Source: Mariannaea sp. PMI_226 (taxonomy: Eukaryota > Ascomycota > Sordariomycetes > Hypocreales > Nectriaceae). Taken from it: 64,000 nt of DNA. Positions 1 to 11,700 of the stretch are shown here, piece by piece. The DNA lies in the NCBI GenBank assembly GCA_024336345.1, contig JANFOG010000008.1, forward strand, positions 372,001-436,000. The letters are read 5' to 3'. The position numbers were made by a program, and so were the translations under genes. Within the stretch, counting starts at the first letter, position 1. Each line of letters opens with the position of its first letter. A model generated the notes under the pieces. That model saw nothing but the letters and a program-made list of their open reading frames with translations, was not told the DNA's origin and did not search any database.

Positions 1-2094
1 CGCATTTCTCGATTTCCTCTTTCCCAACCGACGGCTTTGTGTTCTCCACCGCCTTGTAGAGATCCTCAATCGTCAAAGAAGGTTCCTTCAGCTGCTTAGC
101 TGGTACCTTGCTCCATCTCATCGCCTCAGCGCCAGCGTCCCGAGGTCCGCATGGAGTGTACCATTCGCCTGAATTATCTCGAAACTGGAACCTTGGTTAG
201 TGTCGTAACGACGACGTCGAGTAGAATAATGAGGAAAAAGAAAAAATAAGGGGGAAGAAGAAAACAAATTAATTTTTGTTATGGATTTACTCATTCCACT
301 CCAAAAAAAATTAAGTGCTACTTACCTTTCGAAAGTGGGTTGCTGTGTGCACTTTTCGAATCGGCATCATCAGTGCATCCTGGACGAGATTTGCAATGTC
401 ACTGCCTGAGAATCCCTCGGTCCGCTTCGCAAGGGTCGCAAATTCCACCTCGGTATTCTCCAGCGAGGAAGCCATGTCGCCAAGGTGCACTTTGAACAGC
501 TCCTGTCGAGCCTCGAAGTCCGGTAGCGGGACGTGGATGCGTTTCTGGAAGCGGCGTCGTACCGCCGGGTCGAGGGCCCAGGGCAAGTTTGTAGCGGCCA
601 GCAAAAAGACGCCGTCGTTGTTGTTACCGAGGCCGTCCATCTGAACCATGAACTCGGTCTTGAGGCGTACCATATCCTCGGCGTTGGCACTGCCGCTGTC
701 TCGCTTGCCGCAGAGAGCGTCGATCTCGTCGATGAAGATGATAGATGGCTTCTTCTCTCGTGCAAGCACAAAGAGCTGTCGCATCAACCTAAAATACAGG
801 GGAAAGGGTAATTAGCACAAGTTTGAAAAATGATGAGTGCACCAGGCAAAAAAGTAAATAGCAACTTGCCCTTCGCTTTCACCGCTCCATTTAGACATAA
901 TATCGCCGCTGCTCACGCTAAAGAGCGTATGATCGACCTCAGTTGCAACCGCCTTTGCCAAGTAGCTTTTTCCCGTACCTGGAGGCCCATAGAGCAGCAG
1001 TCCACGCCTTGCCTGCCTCTTACCACGAAACATTTGCGGGAAACGGATGGGGAAGATGATGGACTCCTGGAGCTCGGTCTTGGCAGCCTCAAGACCGGCA
1101 ACATCCTCCCAGCTGACATTGGGCTTCTCGGATAGGATGGCACTTGAGATTGAGTCACGGAGAGAAGAGTCCATGAGCTTCTTACCCAGCTTGTCCACCT
1201 CTGAATCGAATCCTCTTCCTGGCAGAGGGGCGTACGGAGGAGTGAACGGAACCTGGGTTGGTACAGGCGGTGATGCATAATGGTAAGGCACTGCAAATGG
1301 GCCCTCTGCTCTCGGTCCATGGTAGGTTGGAGCACTGGCAGCAGCACCATTGTCCGGAGCACCATTGTCCGGAGCATCATTTGTTGGAGCGGATGTCGTT
1401 GGTGCTGGCACTGGAGTAGAAGTCGCGGGAAGCGATAACTTTAAGGAGGCTGGGAGCCTCACGTTATTGATCAAGCACATGTATACTTGATCGCCGAAGC
1501 CCTTGTCAACAGGCAAGGAATACGGGTACTGCGTTTCGCGCATCACGCTCGACACCGCCTGGATAAAATAATACTGCGGGGACCACGGACAGAAAACGGT
1601 GCCAGGCCCTGGAAACATCCAACCGGCCGTCAAGGTGTTGAATAGCATCTCAAGTTGAAGGGTTACATTGGCTCGGATTATCGCAGAGGTCGTCTTGATA
1701 ACGATGCTCTGGCCATGGCCGACAAAGATGCTTTGAATCGTGGAAACCTGCCGATCCTCCCAACGCGTGTCGATGAGATACGCGACAAGAGGATAGAATG
1801 AATCGGGCCAGCGGCCCCCTATTTGGCAACTTGAATCATTGTACCGGATAAACCACCCACCTTGAGGCGACAGACTGATGTGTTCTACAAAGGTGCCAGG
1901 TATCGCTCGGAGCTGTTGCGTGACATGACTGACCACCTCGTCGCAATTGCAAAGTACTAGGCGGAGCCGATGTCCGATGTTAATCAAGAGAGTCAATAGG
2001 AGCGAAGAACGTAAAGAATATTACGCATTCGATGGAAATACTAACAGTTACCAATCTTTGTCATAATGGCAAACTTATCGCCGGCGGTGGACAT
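1..2094 (-). CDS. Vps4-type AAA ATPase with a non-MIT N-terminus (3' end outside window)
   Basis: Exons on the minus strand: 2094-2052, 1956-870, 788-326, 184-1, continuing past the window edge. The AAA module is of the meiotic/Vps4 (ESCRT disassembly) type: Walker A GPPGTGKS at about residues 338-345, Walker B IIFIDE at about 394-399, an RRRF arginine-finger region and the Vps4 C-terminal helix signature ([15 protein letters not shown]). True Vps4 starts with an MIT domain. Here about 190 residues I do not recognise are followed by a Pro/Ala-rich linker containing an APDNG repeat. The second intron (869-789) has a GC donor (GG|GCAAGT); only this splice gives the conserved GESEG-LMRQLF join. 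The start at 2094 is the first ATG in the frame that splices to exon 2, but that frame stays open upstream to about 2217, so an earlier exon is possible. The family uses ATP to unfold or disassemble protein assemblies. The partner here is unknown. Confidence 0.85.
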
Positions 2095-2961
2095 CCATTG
2101 GATTTGGGTCCCGGCCTGTTGCTTGTCTGGCAGGTCCTTGCCTAGGTCATTCCATATGGCCTCGATAGACCCCGTCAGATTATGCCTTTTGAGATGCAGA
2201 GCGTCAGCCAGAACTCAAAATACTTGGAAAGATATTAGACAAGGGGTGCATCTAGTGCATTATCATCCCTGATCCATCTAACCATGTGCTTCATTTGGGA
2301 GGGGTACGGGATGTGACTTGGGGAGGGTGGTAGAGCCTCACGCATAAGAGAAGTGATCGTTGCCAAAAGCCCACGAGTTTGGGTCTGGGCCAAAGTAGTA
2401 GAAAACCATGATGGCCTCCTGGACTTGACACGAGTGATCTTTTTTCTGATTCTTGTTTTGTTGATGCTTATGCTGATGTCTCGAAAATACGTATATGGCG
2501 CTTTGGCGAGGCGTTGAAGGAGGATGGGTCACACAAGAAAACATGGAAAACAGAAAACACCAACAAGGCATACTCGGAGGAGCTGCAACATTCTCCAGGT
2601 AACTTGATATGGTCTAGCGAGTGTAGCTGAAGCGCTGTATGCATTAGCAAGCAACGATTTCGCCCAGTATCTGCCGACTAATTATCCCAGTCCAGTGGAC
2701 AGGGTATAATCTGTACATAATAGAGGAATTGTTTGCTTGTAAGACCCGCAAATTCCCTCATTTGAATACGAATTACTATGTGTGGATTGGATTCCTTCTT
2801 TTATTTCCCTCAAGCTTGACCTGACTTGGCATAACTAAAGCCACTTTCCTGACGGAATAATCTTAGGCCAGCTGGTCTTTTGGGAATGAGATGCTGTTGG
2901 AAGATGATTCGTCTGGGCCTCAATTCCCAGCATTCAGCAGGCGAAAATAAAATGGAGCAGA
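2095..2961. other. Intergenic stretch between two minus-strand genes
   Basis: It holds the 5' flank of the Vps4-like gene and the 3' flank of the homeobox gene. The minus-strand frame feeding exon 1 of the Vps4-like gene stays open to about 2217, so part of 2095-2217 may be an additional coding exon. I see no other gene, repeat or RNA. Confidence 0.5.
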
Positions 2962-5846
2962 CTAGGTAAGCCCAACATCAAGCTTAAACCGCGACAGCCA
3001 TTCGGGGTTGTCTGCGGCCGTTTGGTTCCACGGATCATCGCTAAGGGCGGTATTAGTAAGAGAGAGTGCATGGCAAAAAAGTGATTACGCTAATGACTTA
3101 CTCATCGTAGATAATACAGCGAGCCCGGTGCTGTAACTCCTCATCAGTAGGGATATGCTGTAGCGGGTTGTTGGGGGATATGGTGAATTTAACGAAGCGG
3201 GCGAGTTCTTGCGCAAGCTGGTGATACGAGTTGGCGTCCATGGAAGGGAAAAGACCCGGATGTTTGCCTTTGTCTTCTTCAATCGTTGTCTGTGCAACAA
3301 CATTTTGTGTACTCGAAGAATAAGAGCGAGTTTGCTCACTTGAGGCACTAGCAGGATTAGGGGAACTTTTGCGGGCGTTCTCACCCCCAACACCTAATGC
3401 TTGCGAGAGAAACGGAGAGCCAGTCCTTTGACGCTGGAAGGGGCCGGAAGATCCCGTACTAGGGGGGCGTGATGAATCCCCCTGCTCCGTGAGTTCAATT
3501 TGTTCAGTTTTGGTAATAGGTCGGGGCATCATGATATCATCAATAGCTTCGATACCTGCCGGGTATAAGTTCATAGCCTCAGTCATGAAATAGTCGTCGC
3601 ATGTCTCGATTAGTCCCAAGGCATCGACTGTAGTGGGGTAGAGTGAGTCAAGAGCGACATCAGACATATATTCAGTTCCAAGAGCAGGGGTACGTAAACG
3701 AAAGCTTAGGAGCCAGCCGGACGAAGACTTGGCTTGTCTTCCTAGCCAGTCAACGAACTCATGGAAGGGAGTGGTTGAATCCTTTTCGACATCGGCGATA
3801 ATGCGACATGCTTCGTTTTGCAGATCCTCGTCACTAATTCCAATGCCAACAGTACGGACGTACTCTTGTAGCAGCTTCTCCATGGGGCAATCTTGGAATA
3901 AATGATCCTTTCCATTGATCTTGAGAACGGCCAATCTGTTTTCAGCCGAGGAGCGAAGGGGACCGTACTGAGCTTGCTCCGCGATGGCATCAGACGCCAT
4001 GATAAGGTCCCGCAGCCACGAAGGAGATGAACTGCTCTGCTTAGACAACACTTCGCTGGCAAATACAATGCGGCAAGCTTCTAGCTGAAGCTGTTCGTCC
4101 GTGGGATACTGGCCAACTTTCTCTTTGTAGTTGATCATGAAATAGGAGAGTTCCCGCTTGATCAGCTCATAAGCACTCGGGGGGGACTCAATCGGAGGGT
4201 TGCATGCTGAAAAAGGAAATGGTGAGCTGCGTTCCTCATCAATCATATCTGTCACGAATATTGAGGTTAGCCACACCGAACAATGTAGGATCCTGAAATG
4301 ATAGAAATTTATACATACATGGAGGCATGGAGTGTTGAACGATGTCGTGCACCACGTCCTCAAACCCCCAGTCACCTTCCCAGTTGGCCATAGTCTGGCC
4401 TGTTCTAAAGTGTTCAGTTAGGTGATCTTGACGGGCATCCCAAGTATCCATCACAAGACCGCAAAACCCACAACGTGAACGCACACTCTTGCGCTCTGAT
4501 TTCCAGCTGCGCATGCACCAATCGAGAAACTCCACGCCATGCACCAGTCGCAAGTGTTGAACAAGATGGTCCTTTCGGTAAAACGTTCGTTCAGCCAAAG
4601 GCTTTGCCTCACAGATGGAGTAGTTGTGAAGTTTTACATGATTCTCGTCTGGTGTGTGATCTCCACAGAAAGTGCAGCAAATCTTGTTGGTCTGGGGCTC
4701 GACAACTCGACACCCTTCTGGCGCGCAGATCCAACGTTCCAAAGAGAGATGGAAAGTTTTCTCGTGGCGTTGCCAGTCGTATCTTCTTGCAAACGTCTCA
4801 GTACAAAATGTGCACTGAAATGTCTTTGGCCGTGTAAGCCGGATGGTTCGATCAGCTCGACTGAGGTAACTGGTCTTTTTGCGACGCCGCCGGCCTCTTG
4901 GACTCATCAACGACAATGAGACTGAGGAATGAGACTTTTGGGAATATGCTGAGGTAGAAGAGCCATAGCTCGAAGCACCAGCGCTACTCGCCGATGAACT
5001 TCGATGTAGCGACAGGGCAGGGCTAGCAGTGGTAGGGACGTGATCAAACTGCTCAGAACCAGGCGCCGATTTTCGCTCAGAGGAAAGAGCTCGGGCAATG
5101 GCGGTGATCGAAGCGGCTTCATTTTCCGGAGGCGAATCTACCCAGCGCTCCAATGGATTCATATGTCCTGCGTTCCCATTGGATTCGAACGGCGTAGGGG
5201 CTCTTGGGATGTCTATGGGCTGTGCCTGAGGCTGTTGAGTACGTAGTCGAGCGGACTTTGCAGCTTGAATCTTTTCTCTCCGTCTAGTATTTGCAAGCCA
5301 GTTGGTGATTTGGGTTTGATTAAGTCCTGTCATTTCCTGAAGAACAGCTTTCTCTTCCTCACTGGGATATGGCGCCTTGCTATGTGAAGCGAACCAATCC
5401 CGAAGGATCTTGATTGTTCGTGTCGAGAATCTGCCGCCAACTTTTGGAGGTATACTACGAGCATCATGACTGAAAGATGGAGGCAAATCTTGGCTAATGC
5501 CTGTTATTGATGACTGTGCTGGGAGATATGTTCCTGGGTCTGAGTCGTAGGTAAAACTCAACTCCTGTTGAAGATTAATAGAGTGATTGATACTTAAATC
5601 AGTCTCAATACTCTCAAACTCGAAGCTTGGAGCCACATCATGACCCTGTAACTCAAACTGCCAAGGGCTGTTGGGCCTGAGATCAGATGTGATCAGATTG
5701 GCAGACGAGCCCGCGTCTTGCGAGGCACCCGACTCAGCCTCAAGCAAAATCAGGCTCGGAGAAGTGGGTGGACACTGGACCAGGTCGAGGCCGGAGTCGT
5801 CGCGAATGCCAGGGGTGCTGCGATCGTATTCCCCACATTCTCTCAT
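2962..5846 (-). CDS. TALE homeodomain + C2H2 zinc-finger transcription factor
   Basis: Exons 5846-4319, 4248-3102 and 3040-2962 encode about 917 residues. The upstream in-frame codon at 5861 is TTG, so the ATG at 5846 is chosen. An acidic/Ser-rich N-terminus leads to a homeodomain at about 135-194. Its loop reads SKAPYPSEEEK, the three-residue insertion typical of TALE/KN homeodomains, and its recognition helix is NWLANTRRR. A Ser-rich linker with a basic patch (GRRRRKK) follows, then C2H2-like fingers at about 343-366, 390-436 and 459-479. After residue 510 the protein carries three copies of a short helical motif (P/S-DE-x-LQ-x-EA-CRI) at about 558, 648 and 875, and ends in a DDPWNQTAADNPEWL tail known to me from other fungal proteins of this type. 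Nuclear DNA binding is inferred; the target genes are unknown. The intron donors GTATGT and GTAAGT are canonical. Confidence 0.88.
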
Positions 5847-6530
5847 GCTGTGGGTGTCCAACGGCTACCTTTCCAGTGGTAGTGTAAGAAACAGGCAAAC
5901 TTGCGAGGCGGCGGGGGAGATGTGGGAGAATAGTTCGTATGACTAGATAACGAGTGCGTTCACGTGACCTGCCTATTCTCGGTGTCAGCGAACATTTCTC
6001 ATCTACTTTAGTAATAACGTTATCATTTACTAAATATATAGAAGAGTTTAGTTTTCCCTTCCTGTATTTGGCACTAGGAAATGTTGACAGGTATCTATCA
6101 ATTGATAAACACTACATATTGCATCCGCCTCATGTAGGTTCCTGCGGGAGCAAGGAAAAATTAGAGGCTCCAATACCACGCAACAACATAGAATGGCGCG
6201 GGAAAAACCAGGTCGAGAATACGCGGGTTCGTCTTGACAAGGGCCGAATAACTTTCAGGTCAGTGGTTATTAGAACTCTAAATTAAAAGTTTTTTTTCCT
6301 TTTCTTTATCTCTATCGAAGACCAGGGCCACTACCTGTTGTATTTTAGAATGCAGTATATGCAGTATTTGTCAAAGGCGCATGACGACAAGTAGCCCCGC
6401 TCCATCCACCCTAGAGGAAGCCAGCATTTTATTCACAAATGCCCATGCTCATCATAAACATGTAGGAGGAGAATGAAATATATTCATTGGAAATCATCTA
6501 CTCGTATTTTTGCTATTTTATTCCAAAATC
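5847..6530. promoter_or_regulatory. Divergent intergenic region between homeobox and GNAT genes
   Basis: About 680 nt separate two divergently transcribed genes, so both promoters must lie here. The sequence is locally AT-rich (around 6020-6060 and 6280-6310). I see no coding signal and no site that I can name with confidence. Confidence 0.5.
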
Positions 6531-7117
6531 ATGTCTAGCTCACCCTCAATTCGCTATGCTCGTCTCGAAGGTAGTCCCCCGCACGTGGAAAAGCCACCCA
6601 GCGTCTAACTGAGGTGCTCCCAGACGTCCCACTTATCCTACGATTCATCAAGGACGCAGCAGAAGAACAAGCTCCTGGTGCTGTCGTCGCTGCTACAGAG
6701 GAGCGTCTCACCAAGACGCTGCATTTTGAGCCACCCTCGGGCGACCTGGTTCCCTCAACTCGGTTTGCATGGGCCCTGCTAATATACTCGCCTGATGGGG
6801 AGGCTGCAGGTCTTTTGATTTACTTCCACAATTACTCTACGTGGACAGCAGCTCCAGGGGTCTGCTTGGAAGAGCTGTATGTCGTATCGAAGTATCGGCG
6901 ACATGGATATGCACGCCTGTTGGTTGAAGCAATGGCATCGGCTGCACAAGCTGCAGGCTGTGCCAAGATGGATTGGGTGTGTCTGCAGGGTAATCAGCGA
7001 GCTCTGAGGTTCTATGAGAAGTTGGGCGCTAGGAGGATGGAAGACTGGGCTGTCTTGAAAGTTGATCAAGCTGGTATTGGGAGGTTGGCTGCTGGTGAAA
7101 AACAGTATGGGAGTTAG
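6531..7117 (+). CDS. GNAT N-acetyltransferase, SSAT-like
   Basis: Exons 6531-6570 and 6624-7117 encode 177 residues. The 53-nt intron has a GTAGTC donor, a CTAAC branch site and a CCCAG acceptor; splicing supplies the ATG and the first strand (SIRYARLED). The fold matches the GNAT family: NYSTW at about 83-87, the LEELYV strand, the acetyl-CoA pyrophosphate loop RRHGYA at about 105-110, and the terminal NQRALRFYEKLGARR helix-strand. Order and motifs most resemble spermidine/spermine or thialysine acetyltransferases, which transfer acetyl from acetyl-CoA to small amines. The substrate cannot be read from the sequence, so 'SSAT-like' is an inference. The length is usual for the family and nothing appears broken. 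Confidence 0.85.
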
Positions 7118-7497
7118 GCCTAAAGTTCTATTAAATAGACTGGAAACCGCCCGCATGTCTTTTGCTTCTCACATGGTACGCTGAGATGACTACTTTGTTC
7201 TTTAGAAGTCCCAGATTTTTCATCGTCTGGAGAATCAGCTTCGTACAGCGAGATCCGAAATAAACACCGAAGATCGGACTATTTGTCTCATGAGCGGCTT
7301 GAGTGGAGATCTGTAACGAGATCGTTCCTCGGCTCCACACCAACCCTGGCTCTTGATTAGAGTCAAGCCTAAATTGGGAGTTCGGCTTCCTCAAAGCGGC
7401 ACATGATAATTAATTATCTCGGGGACGTTTACGATTTTGGTACTTCTCATCTTCATAACTCAACCTCAAAAAAAAAATAAAAAATTCACGAGCCAGT
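7118..7497. other. Short intergenic gap, GNAT to phs1
   Basis: 380 nt between two plus-strand genes, ending in an A-run at 7468-7484 just before the phs1 start codon. No open frame here resembles a protein. It presumably holds the GNAT 3' UTR and the phs1 promoter. Confidence 0.5.
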
Positions 7498-8306
7498 ATG
7501 GCGCAATCAAGCTCTGACGCGGCCACCAGCAAGCCATCTGGTCCATCCATCAGGAAAACTTCGACCTACTTGGTCTTGTACAACCAGCTTTCGGCGTGTC
7601 TGCGCATCGCCCTCCTGCTTCGAACCGTCCAGTTATGGTCTCTCTACGGTCAAAACACCGTATGGGACGAGCTCAACGCCGTTGCGCGATGGGCCGAGAC
7701 CCTCTCTGCTCTCGAAATCTTCCATGCTGCAATCGGACTCGTCCGTGCCTCGCCAGCCACGACTGCGCTGCAGGTCGCCGGTCGCAACACAATTGTCTGG
7801 GCCATCACGAGAAACTATCCGCATGTTGCAGCTGGAGAATTGGCCTACCCTCTCATGCTGGCTACGTGGAATGCAGCTGACGCGGTGAGGTACTTGTACT
7901 TTGCGGTTGAGAGGGGCGTGGGCTCCGGAGCTGTGTTTAATCTTCTGTTGTGGTTGAGGTACGTAGCTATTGTAATGTTTCAAAAAGCAGCTCATGTGAG
8001 ACGAAGACGAGCTGACCGCGAGTGTAGATACAACATGTTCATTGTTCTCTACCCAATTGGTATCCTTTCTGAGGCTAAGCTCGTATACGAGGTCATTGAG
8101 CCCTCAAAAGAACGAAACCAAATGTATCAATATCTCCTTTGGTTTGGACTGTCCCTCTACATCCCCGGTACGTTCACTTGATCCGATCACATATGTTCAT
8201 TTTTCTGGACTAATGAACAATAGCGTTTTTCATTTTGTATGGACACATGCTTTCTCAACGGGCGAAATCTAGGCGGAAGCAGAAGCAAGCGAAGGCTCAG
8301 GATTAA
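7498..8306 (+). CDS. phs1: Very-long-chain 3-hydroxyacyl-CoA dehydratase (Phs1/PTPLA family)
   Basis: Exons 7498-7958, 8028-8167 and 8224-8306 encode 227 residues. The protein is a multi-pass ER membrane enzyme that dehydrates 3-hydroxyacyl-CoA in the third step of very-long-chain fatty-acid elongation. Family signs: YLVLYNQLSA near the N-terminus, WARNT-like helices (AGRNTIVWAITR), AADAVRYLYF, and YPIGILSE, in which Tyr162 and Glu169 have the seven-residue spacing of the yeast catalytic Tyr149/Glu156 pair. The final exon gives FFILYGHMLSQR followed by a lysine/arginine-rich tail, as expected for ER retention. The first intron (7959-8027) is 69 nt and has no in-frame stop, so retention would insert 23 residues just before the catalytic segment. 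Confidence 0.92.
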
Positions 8307-8761
8307 GTGTCAGATGTGACACTATGCATGGAATTGCTACTGTGCTTCAAGATTTAATTCTTCTCTATATATCGAGAGTAGTATTTGGTGACGGCAAGGC
8401 GTTGAGAATACATACATTCCAGTCCTCCAGTCAGTCAGTGAGTTCGATGCAAAATTGCAAGGCTTTTCACACACGCCACGTCGCAGTGGGCCAATAGAAA
8501 CGCGGCAGACGCCACTGCGATAACTCATCACTGAGGCGGACTACAGGGCATTTCAACCGCCTCGTTGCCGAGGAGGCGGTGTGAACAGTATGAGGCGCAG
8601 GTAGTCATTAAAAGTGCAATATGCAGCTATGCCCGAGTGGCCGCACAGCCTGTATCAGGCATCCAACTTCTCGCCCGCACCACAATCACTGCCGCTCAGC
8701 TCTGGTGATTCCTCCTTTACAAAAACTTTTATTCGATCTCAACCTTTTCTCAGTACACAGT
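8307..8761. other. Intergenic, with a GAGGCGG inverted repeat
   Basis: 455 nt upstream of the ankyrin gene. GAGGCGG occurs at 8533-8539 and 8573-8579 and its complement CCGCCTC at 8557-8563, so the last two can pair into a small hairpin with a nested CCTCG/CGAGG stem. The downstream frame is open back to 8621, but the typical family start MGDPLSV is at 8762. Confidence 0.5.
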
Positions 8762-11700
8762 ATGGGTGACCCGTTATCCGTGGCCAGTGGTGTTGCTGGT
8801 CTGGTCAGTCTTGGTTTGTCATTATGCCATGGCCTCCACAACTACTTCAGTGCCATCCAGGGTCGGGCCGGAGATGTCACTTCAGCTACTCGTCGCCTTG
8901 AAGTTTTACGCAAGAACATCAAGCTCCTCGATTCTCAGACGGGTACTCTCCAATCCCGATACGGCTCCACCGCCGCAGATGCCCTGTTGTATTGTCTGGC
9001 AGCTTGTGAATCTGAGCTGCAAATTCTAGAAGCCTTGTTGCAAAAGCTGTATCCTTTTCGTGATGCAGCGGATGCGCAATCTGAGGAGAATAAATGGCGC
9101 AATCGAAGGCTCGCAATCACGTATCCATTTAGTCGAAGCGATCTTGACCGCATGGAAGTTCAAGTGTCTCGTGCCACTGCCGCCCTGGGCACATTTATCA
9201 ACATGTTGATTCTGTATATGTTTCCGCAAAGCTCCATCTCCTCGTGCAAATCACTAATCCCATTTGCAGTAATGTCCATCACGAAATCAAAGACGACGTC
9301 GAGGCGCTTCGCTCCGCTCTCCAGGATGAATCCACTACCACTCATAATATGCTGAAGGGGCTTACCGATGAGCTGGAGTTTATTGGTCCTTTTCTTCAGA
9401 GAAACGATGAGACAATAAGTGGAGTATCTACCAACGTTCAGGAATTGATCCTCTCACATCATATCGCAACTACTATGTCAAGGCAGACATATAGCATGAT
9501 GCGAGAGCTGGCTTCCAAGGTGGAAGACATGTCTGGTGATGTCAGGAAAATCGTAAGCATGCCAAGTACCATTTTTTGTGTTTGGGTACTACTGACTAGT
9601 TAGTCATCTGCTATGGATGAGAAACAACTGTCTACACGAATACAGACCAAATCACAGGCTCCCAGCTCGGGATGCTTTGCTCAACAACTACAATACCTCC
9701 CATCTTCCATAGCCCCAAACCAGACTCACGAAGCAGACGTCAGAGTTTTGGGCTGCACCTGCTCTATCCGCCCTAGGCACTGCCTCTTCCAAACATCTAA
9801 CGAATGTACCAGATCAATGGGACCATTCACGTGGTCCAAGCGGAAAGAATGGCACTCGTATCATCATCCTGCCTGCCGGCAGCACAGTTCCTACTCTAAC
9901 AAGAGCACCACGCAAAACACCTTCACATTCTCCGGGCTCAGGACATTGCTCTCACGTGTCGTTGCTGTCTCACTAACACAGACTGTTGAAATGGGGGTGT
10001 ACTCGATCTCGCCCTCTCTACAAGTTTATGTATCCGTCGACGGTAGATCAAGCAGAGCCTACATGTTACTCTACAAAAAACTTTTGGGGGATTCTGATCT
10101 CACTACACACATTACTGAAGTCGAAGCTTCGCTAAAAAGTCTTTATGCCTCTCGAGAATCGTCGCCTTACGAGATTGACCAATATGGCCGAGACATAGGT
10201 AATTACGTCTTCGAGGTGAGTATGTCGTGATTCAACACTACCGGGATTAATGATGCATGACTTACAAAAGGGCATCCAAGTTCGCGGTTAGAGCATTTGG
10301 TTACACGACTATTTGCAATCGGGACGCTTTGTTATCTATTGCTCGACTGTTTGAATTCATTCGCGGTTTTGGAATTGAGATAAAAATAGACTCTCCTATT
10401 GCCTTTTGGTAAGCTTTTCTATTTTATACTCAAGTCTATCGTCACTGAACCATTTTTCTGATGACCAATTCGTACTAATACAACGATTCTGCTTTTAGTT
10501 CCGACTCCCCGACCAAATTTCTGTTCCTGTACTACTTGGCTGAATTCGAAGAGATCTCAATACCCAGCTCAAACAGCCCATCCATATATCACGACTCTCC
10601 CTTTTCATTAGGCTACATAAAGCTGTTGCAAAGTTACCCAGCTATAGGCGAAGGCAAGTTCTCCCTCGGCATTGGATACGATGTGAAGAGTTTTGACAGA
10701 ACGTGTTCAGTTTTTGGTCTAATTGATCCCCTATCATTGGCCATTCTACAGAGATCCGAAACCGCAATACAAAATCTAATCAGAAATGGAATTCTTGAGA
10801 AAATCCCCCCAAAGGCCGGGCCTCTACAGCTCACCGCATTTCATCTCAGCAGCAGCTGGCTAGCTGGACTACGAATTCTCCTCAACGAATCAAAAGACTC
10901 CAGTTGGATGAATCTAACGGACAAGTTAGGGATGACTCCAGTCATGTACGCGTTGGCACAGAGCATGCAAAGCTGCAATTCTGCAGACCATTGGACGCTT
11001 TGCACTAAATGTGCATGCACTGCATCACTAGAGTTGCTCCTTTCTAGCGATTGTAATGTTTACGTGTCCTCACTTGGTGCGACTGTGCTTGAAGAAACGT
11101 GTTCATTACGGGGAAGAATTATGTTCCTCGAGCACCTCCTCAATAGGCGACAAAGACTCCTTGATCTAGCCGTATCAAGCCTACCATTGTCAGATTTGAC
11201 GAGCATTGGCATGGGAAGAACTACAATCCCTCAAGCACAAGCTGCGACTGTTTGCAGTCTCTTGATTCGACGCGGCATCCAGGTTCCTGGATCTCTGCGG
11301 CCTGTGTGTGACGTTGATTCCCGCATCAGGCATGACTATGGATTATATCATATCATCGAGTGCTCCCAAACGGCTGACCTGGTATTTAGCCTAGGGATAA
11401 GAGAAGTCAATGAACTAGACAACAGAGGATTCACGCCATTAGCATGTTGTCTAGAACGTACAGTATACTACAACGATCGTCTCCATTATGCACTTTGGTT
11501 GATTGAGAAAGGCTCGAACCTAGATACTCCCATGGGAAAAACTAGACTCGTTGCTTCACATATTATAGCTACCAGACTAGGATCTCTAACCATGAGAGCA
11601 GCATCAACATCTGATATTGCTGCCCAAGTTCACAAGATCATACTGATGCACCGTCCCTGCATTGCTCTACCTTGCCCCTGTACAACGGAGAGCGGACCAT

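Noticed and set aside
8618..8650. tRNA-like D-arm (GCCCGAGTGG)
   Set aside because: No anticodon arm, T-arm GTTCGANTC or acceptor pairing follows at the right distance.
9604..10215. Frameshifted or broken exon in the ankyrin gene because of the odd Cys/His/Arg-rich composition
   Set aside because: The frame is open for 204 codons, both splice joins are in phase, and related fungal proteins have a similar Cys/His-rich block before a GVYSISPSLQ-like segment.
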